Positions 11,159 to 20,995 are shown, counted from the stretch's first letter. The stretch is 64,000 nt of DNA from Protopterus annectens (GCF_019279795.1 NC_056729.1:1866149077-1866213076), one strand, 5' to 3'. Program-made: numbers and translations. Notes: generated by a model not told the origin, from the letters alone.

Positions 11159-11494
11159 CAAGCTAATTCTTTCTTTTTAGCGAGTACTACTTGATTTGCT
11201 GCTGTCTAACCTAATTTCAGAACATCTGCCTAAATATTTCATCCATAAATCATTGGGTTCTACTGATTAGTTTCCCCTCAAGTGTTTGGCAATGCCCTGT
11301 ACAGACACATACACCTTGAGATGACATTCTTCCTGTAAAAGCATTATTGAAATTTCACCAAAACCTAGTTGCACACACAACTAGTCTGCAGTGACAAGTG
11401 CTGCCCCTAGAGTTGCAAACCGGATACTCCTGGCATTACTTTATATTCTCAGTCCAGCTGTCTAATCAATAAAAATGGGTCTGTTGCTACGGAT
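11159..11494 (+). other. CR1-1 5' UTR between VNTR and ORF1
   Basis: No gene is visible. The segment starts with a good 3' splice-acceptor-like run (CTAAT, then TTCTTTCTTTTTAG ending at 11180). It ends just before the ORF1 start at 11495. Confidence 0.4.
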
Positions 11495-12640
11495 ATGAAT
11501 TTTCCCACTGTCTCTGTTACCAGCTTGGTAGATATAGGCACTCTGAGGCAATGTAGAAACTGTCTCATGTTTACTGACAACCAGTTAATTCTCAAACAAA
11601 CTGATATAGTATATGAGAAATGTATTTACACAATGTCGCTGGAGGGAAAGCTCTTACATAAAAGCACTCCCAATGTCAATAAGGTTGTCAGTTATACACA
11701 CTCTGCACCCATCACACACAATTCAAAGTAGACACATGCCCACATATGTTGAGGCATTTAAATGTAACCTTCCTAAACCCCAAGGAACTCCTAGATGAAG
11801 TAATCATAACAAATACCCTCAACAGCCCTGAAAGCACTCTTTTAAAACAACACCCACCTCAACACATACAGCCACATCTCATGGAGCCTCTACTTCTAAG
11901 CCCAAAAGGCAAGCCACCACACAATCCAACATTCTGGTTACTGGAGACTATTATGAAACACATTGATATGTCTCTCTTACCAGTCTAAGTAAAAAGAAAG
12001 TCACGGTCAGTTGCTAATTGGGACCAGGATCTGCCACATTATGCGCTCTCTCAGGTCATTGAACCATAAGTACCAGTATAACTCAGTCGTAGTCCGTGTA
12101 GGTGTAAATGACCTGAGTACCTCCTCAGACTACATAAAGAGACACATAATGGAGCTCTTGAAGTGTCCCAGGCTGGTATGAGCCTTGCACTGAGCAGCAT
12201 TTTACCTTCTCCAAGGATAATGCCACAATACAAACAAAAGATGATGGACCTTAATAATTGACCGTTTCTGGTGTCGTTCTGGTGCCTTCTGTGTGGAGTC
12301 TGCATGTCCTCCCTGTGGTCGTTTGGGTTTCCTCCCACATCCCAACGACATGCTGTAGGTGGATTGGATACTCTAAATTGGCCCTATGTGTGAGTGTGTG
12401 TGTGCCTTCTGTGGAGGGCTGGGCGCCGGGCTGGCAACTCGACACTGTAAAACTCCACTGACGATCATTCTACGGACCGCTGTTCCACTGTGGTGACCCC
12501 TAACCGGGATAAGCCGAAATGAGACGATGATGTTTCTGGTGTCATTCTAAGTGGGGTGCAATATTTTTCCACATTGAAAGAGATGGCCAACAAACCACAC
12601 TGCTTTGCCAGGGATAGTTTGGCACTTCTTCCCTCTAGGC
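11495..12640 (+). pseudogene. CR1 ORF1 remnant (Cys-rich N-terminus and SGNH esterase)
   Basis: The first codons (LVDIGTLRQCRNCLMFTDN) match the ORF1 start at 63543 and 32407. Further on, spread over frames, are NILVTGD (SGNH block I, Ser apparently lost), VRVGVNDLS (block III), LALSSILPSPRIMPQY and CFARDSLALLPS (block V; DGLHLS in the intact copy). Several stops and frameshifts exist, and the SINE at 12281 splits the gene between LNN and the HSKGIQ equivalent. In CR1/L2 LINEs, ORF1 is an RNA-binding protein with an esterase domain. This copy is dead. Confidence 0.7.
12265..12548 (+). mobile_element. RTE-tailed SINE without tRNA head, 16-bp TSD
   Basis: The body (12281-12532) carries the widespread vertebrate SINE/RTE module TCTGTGTGGAGTCTGCATG, TTTCCTCCCACATCC, GGATTGGATACTCTAAATTG, and ends GTGGTGACCCCTAACCGGG followed by GATGATG. 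The flanks TTTCTGGTGTCGTTCT (12265-12280) and its one-mismatch copy (12533-12548) are the target-site duplication. The tRNA-derived 5' part is missing, as after incomplete reverse transcription. The tail matches the RTE LINE end at 54680-54715, so an RTE enzyme probably moved it. Confidence 0.85.
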
Positions 12641-12743
12641 TTTTGAATATTAACTAACACACTGTCCTCTCACCATAATGCCTTTTTTTCGGAAATGCCA
12701 AACTGAAAGTAATTCTGACATAGCAAATCAAAACCAAGAAAAT

Positions 12744-13455
12744 CTAAATGTGTAGTAGCTCAATGCTAGGAGTCTAAATAAACTCCACTCCTTAGAAGCT
12801 CTCTTCAACCTACTGAATGCTGACATCTGTGCAGTCACTGAGACATGGTTTAAAGCCACTGAGAGCACACACACAGTGCAAGGTTATAATGCCTTCAACG
12901 CATTTAGACCAGCTACTACACAGACAGGGACTTAAAGTGGAGGTCTCAATTTACATCATAAATAAATATACATCAAGGCTGGTCAAACAGGAAAATGATC
13001 TTGAGCTTTTAAATGTTCAGATCACCATAGGTAAAATGCAATACCACTTCTTTGCAAGCTATAGGGATCCCTCTATGACCTATAAAACTCAAACCATCTA
13101 TTTCAACCAAATACCATATTCATGGGTGACTTTAATTACTCCACTATTAACTGAGAATCATATACAACACCAAACATACAGGCATAGAGATTCCTAGATT
13201 TTGTAAACTCAAACTCTCTGGACCAGATTGTTAATCCATCCACCAGGGGTGCAACCACACTAGATGTCATCCTCACTTAAATGGGACAGTGCTGCACACT
13301 CCCTAGTGTAATGTCTTTTCTGATAAGATCAGACCACAAAATGGTCTCCGTTCAAGTAAAAATAAAACCTGGAACCCCAGCTAACCCTGGAATAGTCTAC
13401 TACTCTAAGGCTAACATCCTACTATTAAGGGATAACCTGGCAAAAGCTGGATCAC
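12744..13455 (+). pseudogene. CR1 ORF2 endonuclease remnant
   Basis: The minus-less reading on the plus strand shows LNARSLNKLHSLEALFNLL, then DICAVTETWFKATES (the E of the catalytic TETW motif), AFRP, SRLVKQ, ELLNVQITIGK and SYRDPS. It continues to RSDHKMVSVQV (the SDH motif of apurinic endonucleases) at 13328. It aligns with the same region of CR1-4 and CR1-6. Frameshifts and stops occur near 12790, 12930 and 13200. The gene is cut at about 13455 by Gypsy sequence. Confidence 0.7.
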
Positions 13456-15002
13456 AGATCTTCTTTATTAACAACATTCAGCAAACCATTCACTAGATTC
13501 AGGTTTTTGAGGATACCTTTTGGGATCAGTTCCTCCAGTGAGGTATTGCAACATGCCATGAAACAGATATTTGCCATATATCCTTGTGCCATTATAGTGG
13601 ATGACATTATTGGTGGAGGCAGTGGAGAAAAGGAACATAATACGAATCTCAGGAAAGTTTTAGACCATGCATGTGAGGTCATCCTCAAGCTAAATCATTT
13701 AAGAAGTACATTTAAACTGAAAGAAGTTACCTACATTGGTCACTTGTTCACAAGTTCATGGTTACACTCTGATCCGTCAAAGATAACAGAAATCAATGAA
13801 ATGCCAGTCCCTGAGAATATTACATCTTTACAGCGTTTCCTAGGTACGGTTAATTATTTAGGAAAATTCATCCCAAACCTTAGAGTGCTTTCTGCACCAC
13901 TGCATGAGCTAACATGTAAGGACATAAAATGGTCTTGGTCTGAACAGCACCAAGAGGCATTTGATACTTTAAAAAAGAGAATTGCCAGTCTGCCCACACC
14001 AAGATACTATGATGTACAAAAGTCTGTGACACTCACCTGTGATGCCTCTCAGTATGGACTTGGTGCAGAATGTCTTCAGGAGGGCATTCCAGTTTCAAAT
14101 GCATCCCGTATCATGACACAAACAGAGACACACTATGCCCAAACAGAACAAGAACTCCTTGCTGTTGTATTTGAAAGCTCCGAGATTCAATGACTATACA
14201 TATGGAAGGCCAGTTCAGATTGAAACAGATCACCAGCCACTAGTAACAATTCTGAACAAGCAGATACATACAACCCTAGCAAGACTGCAAAGCATGATGC
14301 TGAGGCTGCAAAAATACACCTTTAGCATTGTCTATAAAAAAGGTAAACACAGTATCTTGCTGATGCCTTATCATGCACAGCAAGGAAAATGACAGAACAA
14401 CAAGAAAATGAAACGGCTGAAATTGAAGTCATGGAAGCCAAGCACATTTCATCATCACGGTTTGATGAGTTAAGAAACCACATTGCTACAGACTGCTGTA
14501 GACCCAATTCTTCAAAAACTGACTAATATTATCAAGCAAGGCTGGTCAACACAGCAAACAAGTCTGCCACTTGAAATTCAACAGTATTTCCCATTCAGGG
14601 ATGAGCTCATGGTGGAAGATGGCATCATTATGAAAGGCCCAAAAGTAGTAGCTCCTAAATCATTGCAAAAGGACTATATAAAGATTTTGCACAGAGGCCA
14701 CCCAGGCACCGAATCAACTAAAGGTAGGGCAAAATGCATTGTGTTCTGGTCCTTCGCGTCTAGAGCTATTGAAAAGGAGACACTTTCATGTTCGGTTTGC
14801 AACAGTAATAAACCAAATCAGCAAAAAGAACTTCTTCACTTACACCCAATCCCTGATTTACCAAGGTCAACAGCAGCAGCAGTAGAGATTTTCGAATGGA
14901 ATGATCAACATTAACTGGTACTAATTAACTCATACTCTGGATGGTCTGAAGTCAACTTACTCCATAATTTGACATCTAGCACAGTAATTACAAAACTAAA
15001 AC
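13456..15002 (+). pseudogene. Gypsy pol: RT C-terminal half, RNase H, integrase N-terminus
   Basis: The RT active site reads IVDDII in place of the usual Y-x-DD. The thumb/connection segment has YIGHLFTS and LQRFLGTVNYLGKFIPNL. RNase H has LTCDASQYGLGA, the TEQELLAVVF segment and IETDHQPLV. The integrase zinc-binding region (about 14690-14810) shows HRGHPGTE then CSVCNSNK. The core starts near 14910 as LVLINSYSGWSEV, where family members normally have D instead of N, so the first catalytic acid is probably lost. Frame breaks occur near 14190, 14390-14480 and 14905. Confidence 0.8.
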
Positions 15003-15715
15003 AACCACGTGGCCAAAGTGGTTACAAAAACATTTTATATAGCCCACCTAATCATGAAGGGATTCACATCTAGATCAAGGGAGGTCATCGTGCCTCTTTA
15101 CTCATCCCTCATCAGGCCCATAATTGAGTACAATGCCCCTTTTGGGATGTACCTTACCAGACACCTGCAGCAACTGGAAAGACCCCAAAAGTACCTCACC
15201 AAGAGGATCAAAAGGCTCAAACAGATGCCATATGCTGCCCGGTTAAAGAAACTCCAGCTCTACTCAGTGGCATACCGCCTGCTCAGAGGCGATCTGTGCC
15301 TGACGTATAAAGCCATGTCCAACACGGAATTAATGGACATGCTGCACCTCAGAAAATCCAAATCCCATCAAGCTACGCGATCGAGAGACTTGAACCTCAG
15401 CACTGAAATAAATAGGACATGCTGGAGGGACAGATTCATAACCCAGAGGCTCCCTTCACTCTGGAATAAAATCCCACTCCAGGTTAGGCAGAGTCCCTCA
15501 TTGACTCTCTTCAAGAGGAAACTTGATGAGTGGATGGGAGATCGTAGGTTTACCCCGGGTATCACTTCTGTGTCACTGTTAGACAGAGGCACAGTATACT
15601 AACCTCGAAAAAGGGCATAGCAAAATTAATTTAAAATGGGTGGTGAAAGCCAAACACATTCTGGCTAGGCTTATAAATGCCCTAGGGAAGATAGCCTAGT
15701 ATGAACCTATGAAGA
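15003..15715 (+). mobile_element. CR1-2: 5'-truncated CR1 3' end inside Gypsy integrase
   Basis: Nearly the same sequence occurs at 33170-33885 and 59829-60539. It holds the ORF2 C-terminus (15009-15602 open: IMKGFTSRSREVIVPLYSS, then LTRHLQQLERPQKYLTKR and LPSLWNKIPLQ) and the CR1 3' UTR ending GCCTAGTATGAACCTATGA. Integrase reading STVITKLKQ stops at 15002 and resumes as RHFSVHGSP at 15715, so nothing of the host element was lost and no obvious duplication was made. Short CR1 insertions with little or no TSD are typical. Confidence 0.9.
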
Positions 15716-16540
15716 GGCACTTCTCAGTCCATGGAAGCCCACACAAAGTCATCTCAGATAATGGTACACAATTCACTAGACAATGTTTTAAAGAATTTGC
15801 TGCATTTTGGGATTTTATTCATGTAACTAGCAGCCTAAAATACCCATACGCTAATGGTCTGGCTGAATGCACAGTCCACAGTGCAAAGTATCTAATGGAA
15901 AAGTCCAAACTGAAAAGTCCGAACTGATTGTTCCTCAATTTACTAAATCTTCGAAACATTCCCCCATTAGCAAACACTTGGTTGACTAGCTCAAAGACTG
16001 TTGTCAAGATAAACATAAACAACTCTTCCAATCAGCAAACAGCTGTTAGTGCCAACCTTGAAGAGTAAAGAGGCAGTCAAAACTCAACTATCAAAAAGGC
16101 ATCACTCACAGAAGTTATCCTATGACAAAACCAACAGACCTCTTTGACCAGTGTTGCAAGGTGAAGTTGTTAGAATGCAGACTTCAAAGGCTCATGATCA
16201 TGTTGGAATTGTGAGGGACACTTGTGTTGATCCAAGGTCTTACATGATTCAGTCAGGAGGAGAAGACTACAGAAGAAATCACAGACACATTTGCCTGTCA
16301 AAGAGCCAAAGCCACAACAGACTGTGTGTACTGGTGATTCCAGTTCCTTGACTGGTTCACCGACCAGTCAACTCCAAGAAGACAAACAGCTTTACTCAAA
16401 CAGCTCTGAAATACAAAGTAATGTTTTGGTACCAGATAAACCTCAAAAGATGACTCCTGTTTCAAATTCAAATCAAAATCTGGATGTGACATGGTCAGGC
16501 AGAGTCTGCAAACCCAATCCTAAATATATACAGTGAATTG
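15716..16540 (+). pseudogene. Gypsy integrase, remainder
   Basis: The core continues with VISDNGTQF (second catalytic D) and NGLAECTVHSAKYLM (catalytic E). The C-terminal part at 16160-16290 reads VRMQTSK, then GIV, PRSYMI and YRRNHRHICL, as in Gypsy integrases. The last segment to 16536 is Ser/Gln-rich tail ending in WSGRVCKPNPKYIQ. Stops near 15927 and 16060-16150 break the frame. Confidence 0.7.
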
Positions 16541-16644
16541 GACCTGAAATTAGACAAGCTATATTGAACTGTGATATGATGTTTTATTCTTGAATGTGTC
16601 ATAGAGATTATTAAAGCAAACGGGTATTCGAAATAAGGAACAAA

Positions 16645-16760
16645 GTTAAAGAGGGAGGATGTAGAACAGTGACTACGTTCTGTTCTTTTGTAACTTGACA
16701 GCCACTTAGTTTAGTAAATAAAAGAAGCAAAAGTAAAACAACAGTGTTGGTGCAGCAACA
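16645..16760 (+). other. Polypurine tract and start of Gypsy 3' LTR
   Basis: AAAGAGGGAGGA is followed directly by TGTAGAACAGTGACTACG, the expected PPT-LTR arrangement. A polyadenylation-like signal (AATAAAAG) lies near 16719. The LTR end is not clear; similarity to anything recognisable fades after 16760. Confidence 0.5.
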
Positions 16761-17130
16761 GGTCCATTACTAATAAGGGAAGACTAGCAAAACAAAAACC
16801 TAACTGGAACCATGAGCAGGGATAAACAGTAGTTAATTCAAAAAATTCAAAGTCCACAACTTACTTGAAAAGGTGCTTTTCTTAAAAGTAAAAGTTTATT
16901 CCAAGAGTTTAAAATCCAAAATGTAGCTAGAAGTGCTTATTCCACAAGTTTAAAATCCACAACGTACTTAAAAAGTTGTTGCTTATTCCACAAGTTTAAA
17001 TACCACAAATGTAATTAAACAGTTGCAATTGCAGAAGACACTTTTATCCAGATAGGCTTCATCAGGCAAAGAAACTGAGCAACACATTGTGCTTAGGTTA
17101 TATAATCAAGGTGTAGTCCCATGATCTAAT
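16761..17130 (-). other. Repeat-rich segment, possible Penelope-like 3' end (minus)
   Basis: No gene is visible. Three diverged ~60-bp units containing TTATTCCACAAGTTTAAA (or TTATTCCAAGAGTTTAAA) plus ATCCACAA or ATACCACAA lie at 16900-17010. On the minus strand, GCCTGATGAAGCCTATCTGG (17056-17075) followed by repeats resembles the 3' UTR of Penelope-like elements. No GIY-YIG or RT sequence was found, so the call is weak. Confidence 0.25.
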
Positions 17131-17341
17131 CACATGTATTTAAAACCAACAAGCTTTGAACACACAAAGTATATTGTCAACCTATGGTCTATCCCCTAAT
17201 GATTGGTTGGTTCTTCAGAGTGTCACAGCATACACTAAGCATCTGTGTAGAATAATACATAACTCATCCTTCAAAACAGTACCAAAAATTATAAACTGGA
17301 TTTTTGGAATTCTATATAATAATATCAATGTTAAGAATGAA

Positions 17342-17577
17342 GACTGCGGTGGTGGTGCTGCGGTAGCGTTGTCGCCTCACAGTAAGACGCTGTCCGGTTC
17401 GATTCTCAGCTAGAGCATCTTCTGTGTGGAGACATGCGTGAATGGGCGTACCTTCATTGAAGGTTGTGCGTCAGGGCTGGCAACTCGGCACGTAAAAATC
17501 TACTGCCAATCATTAGCGGACCGGAGTTCCGCTGTGGCGACCCCTAACTGGGAAAAGCCGAAAGACACAACAACAAC
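17342..17577 (+). mobile_element. tRNA-headed SINE with RTE-like tail, 21-bp perfect TSD
   Basis: The 5' part has box A-like GGTGCTGCGGTAGCG and box B GGTTCGATTCTC, typical of tRNA-derived SINEs. The middle is shortened compared with the 12281 copy, lacking the TTTCCTCCCACATCC block. The 3' part CTGTGGCGACCCCTAACTGG matches the RTE LINE end at 54680. The tail is CACAACAACAAC. Flanks 17321-17341 and 17578-17598 are identical 21-mers. Confidence 0.9.
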
Positions 17578-17625
17578 AATATCAATGTTAAGAATGAATT
17601 ATCATATCTATATAACACTTTAATT

Positions 17626-18178
17626 GTCTATAAGACAGCTCCTAAAGATTCTTACTGGCAATACCTAACTAAAGGGTTTTAAGTATCATTATCAATGGAA
17701 GATAAAACAAACATTTTATTTTCAGTTAAACTAACTTCTTACTCACAATTCTGGAGGATTTTTCATTGGAAATTTCTACACAGATCCTTCTTAACATCTG
17801 AGAAACTTTCAGAAATGAACCCTTCAAACAGCAAGTTATGCTGGAGATGTCGTCTGTCCACTAATGCTGACTGGTCTCATATTTTGTATGACTGTACTAA
17901 TATTAAACCATATTGGATTGAGATTAACACATTTCTTCATGCTATCTATACAGATATATTTGTTTTGACAAAGTCCTTAATTTTATTAAATGTTGTTAAT
18001 AGTAATAATTATGAAGAAAGATGACCTGTATTTGTTGTGGACAATGTTAGCAATAGCCAGAAAATGTATAACTAGAAGATGGAACTCTAATGTAGCACCC
18101 ACAATGGAGGAATTCCTATCATCACTGAAGAAATGCATACTAATGGAGAAAAGAACTAGAGTTAAGAACTTTTCCTAA
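17626..18178 (+). pseudogene. L1/Tx1 ORF2 C-terminal domain
   Basis: The reading FWRIFHWKFLHRSF, then KLSEMNPSNSKLCWRCR and DWSHILYDC, then PYWIEI matches the Cys/His C-terminal domain of L1-clade ORF2 proteins (CWRC, with H and C downstream). A stop at 18022 ends the frame. A second frame continues to 18178 with a WNSN and EFLSSLKKCILMEKR segment typical of the last residues. Without RT or endonuclease it is non-functional. Confidence 0.65.
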
Positions 18179-18503
18179 GCCATTGGTTAATAGCCCTTGG
18201 AGGAAGTTTTGAATTTGATTGATACCCTACAGATAGAACCAAACTCTTCCTAACTATCATAGTTTATTTATTAACTTATTATATAACTACAAATGTTTTT
18301 ATCAGAATCATTTTTGTCAGGCTGAATGTAAATACTGTAAATAGTTATTGAATGTTATGAATGTATTACATTATTGTGTTATTTCATCAAAATAAAAATA
18401 ATTTGAGTAAAAAAAAACAACCTGTAGTGACATGTTCAGATAAAAATAAGTCAAACAGGCATACAATTGTATGTATAAAAATGTACAATAACAGTAACAG
18501 ATT

Positions 18504-18768
18504 GACACAATCGTCCACTTGGGAATCATCGGAAAGCTAACACAACTTGGCATAAATCCCCATCTCATCAGGTGGGTGGCCAACTGGCTCACCAACAGGA
18601 CCCTCAAGGTCAAAATAGGCACCTCCACCTCTGATAGCAGACCTGTCACTAGTGGAGGTCCCCAGGGATCTGTCCTGGTACCCCCTCTGTTTGTCATCTA
18701 GTTCTCAGAGGTCCAGGCAAAGACAAAAGACCTGTGGCTGACCAAATTTACGGATGAATTCTGATTCT
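18504..18768 (+). pseudogene. CR1-3: RT fragment
   Basis: Reads DTIVHLGIIGKLTQLGINP, then RWVANWLTNRTLKV, SGGPQGSVLVPPLF and LTKFTDEF. The same region in CR1-6 is DTIPHSGIIDKL, RWVANWLKDRT and SGVPQGSVMGPLLF. The active-site FADD appears as FTDE, so it is inactive. It is truncated on both sides and abuts L2-like sequence at 18769. It may be a piece of CR1-1. Confidence 0.7.
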
Positions 18769-19478
18769 TGGGCTCTTAGCAATCATCTTGCCCTAAACCC
18801 TAAATCAAAAAACTAAACTAGTACTTTTACCCCTAAAAAACACTTCTCTAGACAAAAAAAAAACTCTTCAGTATACAAGCCGAAGACAATAACACAGTAG
18901 AAGTTGCCCCACACACTAAACTACTAGCTATTATTCAAGATGAAAACCTTAACTTTGACCTACACATAAACAATAACATCATAAAAGAGGCCCAGGTTAC
19001 TAATCTAATGGGGAGGCGAAAGCCATCACTCTGTGGCTAGGCTTATAAATGCCCATGGGCAGATAGCCTAGTACTTACCTATGAATCTAAAAACACACCA
19101 TAAACTCAATATGCTCTACAGATGCCAACACTTTCTTAGTCTCTCTACTGGACAAACCTTTGTAATCACCTTTTTACTACCCTCTCTCCTTTATGGGTCC
19201 CCCACTCCTCAATAATATCCAATATTCTGCAAAATCCACACTTGAGATGTGTTACAACAGAATAGCCAAGTTTGCCATCAAGGCCAAATTCTTATCCCAT
19301 CGCTGTAAGTCACTGAAATAATTAGGCTGGTGGGAATTCCCCCACCATCTCTCATTCATCCAACTAACTACAGTGCACAAAATAATCTGCAGGCCCACAC
19401 ATTGTCCTGCTCTCTCGACACTACTTGCCCAGTACCAACCAAACAGGCAACTAAGATCTGAAAATCATTTACTTGTAA
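18769..19478 (+). pseudogene. L2-like LINE ORF2 fragment, interrupted by a CR1 tail
   Basis: Broken frames match the C-terminal half of the RT at 4218-5765: NHLALN and LDKK segments, then near 19324-19470 LGWWEFPHHLSFIQLTT, VHKIICRP and PNRQLRSENHL (compare LNWLELPNHLDYLQLTT, AHKLIF, PNRSLRSEH). A CR1 3' terminus occupies 19005-19083 within it. Similarity to the LINE ends at about 19478. Part of this fragment (from 19354) is present again at 33886. Confidence 0.65.
19005..19083 (+). mobile_element. CR1 3'-terminal scrap (~80 bp)
   Basis: GGGGAGGCGAAAGCCATC, then GGCTAGGCTTATAAATGCCC, GGGCAGATAGCCTAGTA and ACCTATGAA match the last 80 bases of the other CR1 copies. It sits inside the L2-like LINE fragment, an extremely 5'-truncated insertion. 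Confidence 0.8.
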
Positions 19479-20100
19479 GTTACGAATGGAGCTGTGAGCT
19501 ATTGTGTGGAAATGAAATCAATGAACAGAACACAGTGCGACAAAACTCTCTGTAGTGTGAATACCCAGAATGGTCAATCAGCACAAACTGAAGTAAATGG
19601 TTCAGGGAATTATATGAGAATATACAAACTCACAAACAATAAATATCACATCTTAAATGAGGACAGTAAAAGTCGACATTAATATAAATTATTAAAAACT
19701 GAATTACACTATATACTACTGATAAGCTGCATTTGTGCATCCACAGGGATTGTACATCATCTTTTCTTTAGGTTTATGACTGACAGCATCTCTGATGTGT
19801 GGGAATATCTGCATGTTGTGTCATTTACACCCATTATGTAGTGTGTGTACTGTTATCTACCAATACCAAAGTGAGGTAACTAGATGAAGAAAAAAAGAGA
19901 GGGACCACAGCTAAAAGATCTCGTGCATAATCAATAGAGTGGGGCGTTCACAGGGCGAAAGGACTTCTAGGAGGTGGTTCATGGGTGGTTCCTGGCCAGC
20001 AAGCAAGGAAATAAAGAAAAATAACAATGAGCGTTATTAGCAAATGGTCTGAGTGCCCATACATTCTCTACAGCTCTGCAAGACTGTTTTAAGCTTAAAG
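19479..20100. other. Segment with no recognised gene (copy A)
   Basis: A short frame at 19512-19682 is also open in copy B, but all four differences between copies there change an amino acid, so it shows no sign of protein selection. The stretch around 19893-20000 (CACAGCTAAAAGATCTCG onwards) is where copy B rejoins after its extra 2.8 kb. I recognise no element here. Confidence 0.4.
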
Positions 20101-20183
20101 ATGGCTTACAGTACCGGAGCTGTAAGAACGGCTACTGAAAAAAATAGTGGACAAATTCATTTACGGTACCAGGAGGAGTATTG
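20101..20183 (+). other. Candidate coding exon followed by GTGAGT donor (copy A)
   Basis: An ATG in good context (AAAGATGG) opens 83 nt with no stop, reading MAYSTGAVRTATEKN and onward to QEEY. A strong 5' splice donor (TTG|GTGAGT) follows at 20184. The 83 nt are identical in copy B (37433-37515), and the surrounding ~200 nt are almost unchanged although neighbouring stretches differ by a few percent. I do not recognise the peptide. It could be a host exon, an ERV leader exon or chance. Confidence 0.25.
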
Positions 20184-20419
20184 GTGAGTGCTACATTCAA
20201 AAGATGGGGGAAAAAAGGACCTCACAAATGAGAACACAAGGAAAACAATACGTAGTGGTCCTTTAAGTTTTTATTCATCATTTAGAATTTTTAAATTGCA
20301 AAACATTATTAGGTTTGAATGTTTACATAGTCTTGCTTTTTAATTATGAATTGTTTTTCATTGCTGTTTGTAAGTCAGGTTATTAGTAGGAGGAATGTTT
20401 AAATAGTGTTTAAGAAATT
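20184..20419. other. AT-rich segment, nothing recognised
   Basis: AT-rich and non-coding in all frames. Copy B has the same sequence with a few substitutions at 37516-37754. It may be the upstream part of the Penelope-like 3' UTR that follows. Confidence 0.3.
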
Positions 20420-20525
20420 ACCAAATTGATTCTGATGAAGTCTGTGAATTAGTTGGATGAAAGAGCTTAATCTGTTGGTATTTTATTGAATAAAAAGGTA
20501 TTTTTGGTGTGGCCGTGCTTCTTAT
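20420..20525 (+). mobile_element. Penelope-like 3' UTR (copy A), tentative
   Basis: GATTCTGATGAAGTCTGTG, then TTGGATGAAAGAG, then TTATTGAATAAAAAGGTATT and GTGTGGCCGTGCTTC. A TGATGAAG motif, a GAYGAAA motif and an ATAAA-GGTATTTTT end are characteristic of vertebrate Penelope-like 3' UTRs. No coding part is present. The copy B equivalent is 37760-37860. Confidence 0.4.
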
Positions 20526-20721
20526 GAGCTTTGCTTTTTAGTTTTATCTTTGAGTTTGCAGTTATTAGTTGTTTTTGTGGGTTTTTTGTACTGTATATCT
20601 GCATAAGGTAACTGCATACGGGGCCTACAAATGAATCGGAGAAAGGTGGAAGGGATTGTGTTTTTATAGGGCATGTAACTCCTTGAATTAGACATACCCC
20701 CCACCTTACCCTACCATAAAA

Positions 20722-20995
20722 TCAGAAATGCTAGGTTCAAAAGGCATATTAATATTTCAAAATTAGATGTACAAGATGATATCCTAGCAGGGGCAGCAAT
20801 TTTCCTTTTCTGTGGAGTGGAAAAAGCATTTTGGGAATCATAAAACTGGCTGTACTGTTAGAAGTAATAAGTAATGCCTCCTTTGGTGAATTTGATAAAA
20901 CAACTATAGAAATGATGGCCGTGAAAGATGTACTCTTACAAAACTGCATGGCATTGGACTTTGTTCTAGCTAATAAAAATGATTCTTGGACTTAA
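20722..20995 (+). pseudogene. Retroviral envelope TM ectodomain remnant (copy A)
   Basis: A furin-type RFKR at 20733-20744 is followed by a hydrophobic stretch and then a heptad-like region that includes EMMAVKDVLLQN and MALDFVLA. This order (cleavage site, fusion-peptide-like segment, LQN-x-x-ALD-x-LLA-type helix) is diagnostic of retroviral TM proteins. The reading stops at TAA 20993-20995, so the C-x6-CC motif, membrane anchor and tail are lost. Copy A also has a 1-base deletion near 20832 that copy B lacks. SU, pol and gag were not found. It is an old, inactive endogenous copy. Confidence 0.6.

Larger units (their letters stand above)
6718..13455 (+). mobile_element. CR1-1: CR1 LINE with giant 5' VNTR, 3' part lost
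   Basis: The first ~550 bases align by eye with 62836-63330, the 5' end of another CR1. Next come a tandem array (7737-11158), an ORF1 remnant from 11495 and the start of ORF2 with an endonuclease domain from about 12744. Similarity stops at about 13455, where Gypsy pol begins. The RT part of this copy is absent; the CR1 RT scrap at 18504 could be its continuation but this cannot be shown. A SINE interrupts ORF1. Confidence 0.8.
13456..16760 (+). mobile_element. Ty3/Gypsy element, 5'-truncated, split by a CR1
   Basis: The element begins abruptly within RT (LLTTFSKPFTRFRFLRIPFG) and runs through RNase H, the integrase zinc-binding and core domains and an integrase C-terminal segment. It then reaches a purine-rich tract (AAAGAGGGAGGA, about 16646-16659) and an LTR start (TGTAGAACAG, about 16660). 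Gag, protease and the 5' LTR are absent. CR1-2 (15003-15715) lies inside the integrase. A clean 5' truncation is unusual for an LTR element and points to a deletion or rearrangement at 13455. Confidence 0.85.
17135..18418 (+). mobile_element. L1/Tx1-clade LINE, 3' end only, holding a SINE
   Basis: The ORF2 C-terminus is recognisable: an upstream stretch at 17156-17340 (ILSTYGLSPNDWLVLQSV) and the terminal domain at 17695-18022. The tail is AATAAAAATAA followed by A-runs at 18391-18418. A SINE with a perfect duplication interrupts it. The 5' limit is uncertain. Confidence 0.65.

Noticed and set aside
19512-19682. Small open frame conserved between copies A and B (34043-34213)
   Set aside because: All four nucleotide differences change amino acids, so there is no sign of selection on the protein; conservation only reflects recent duplication.
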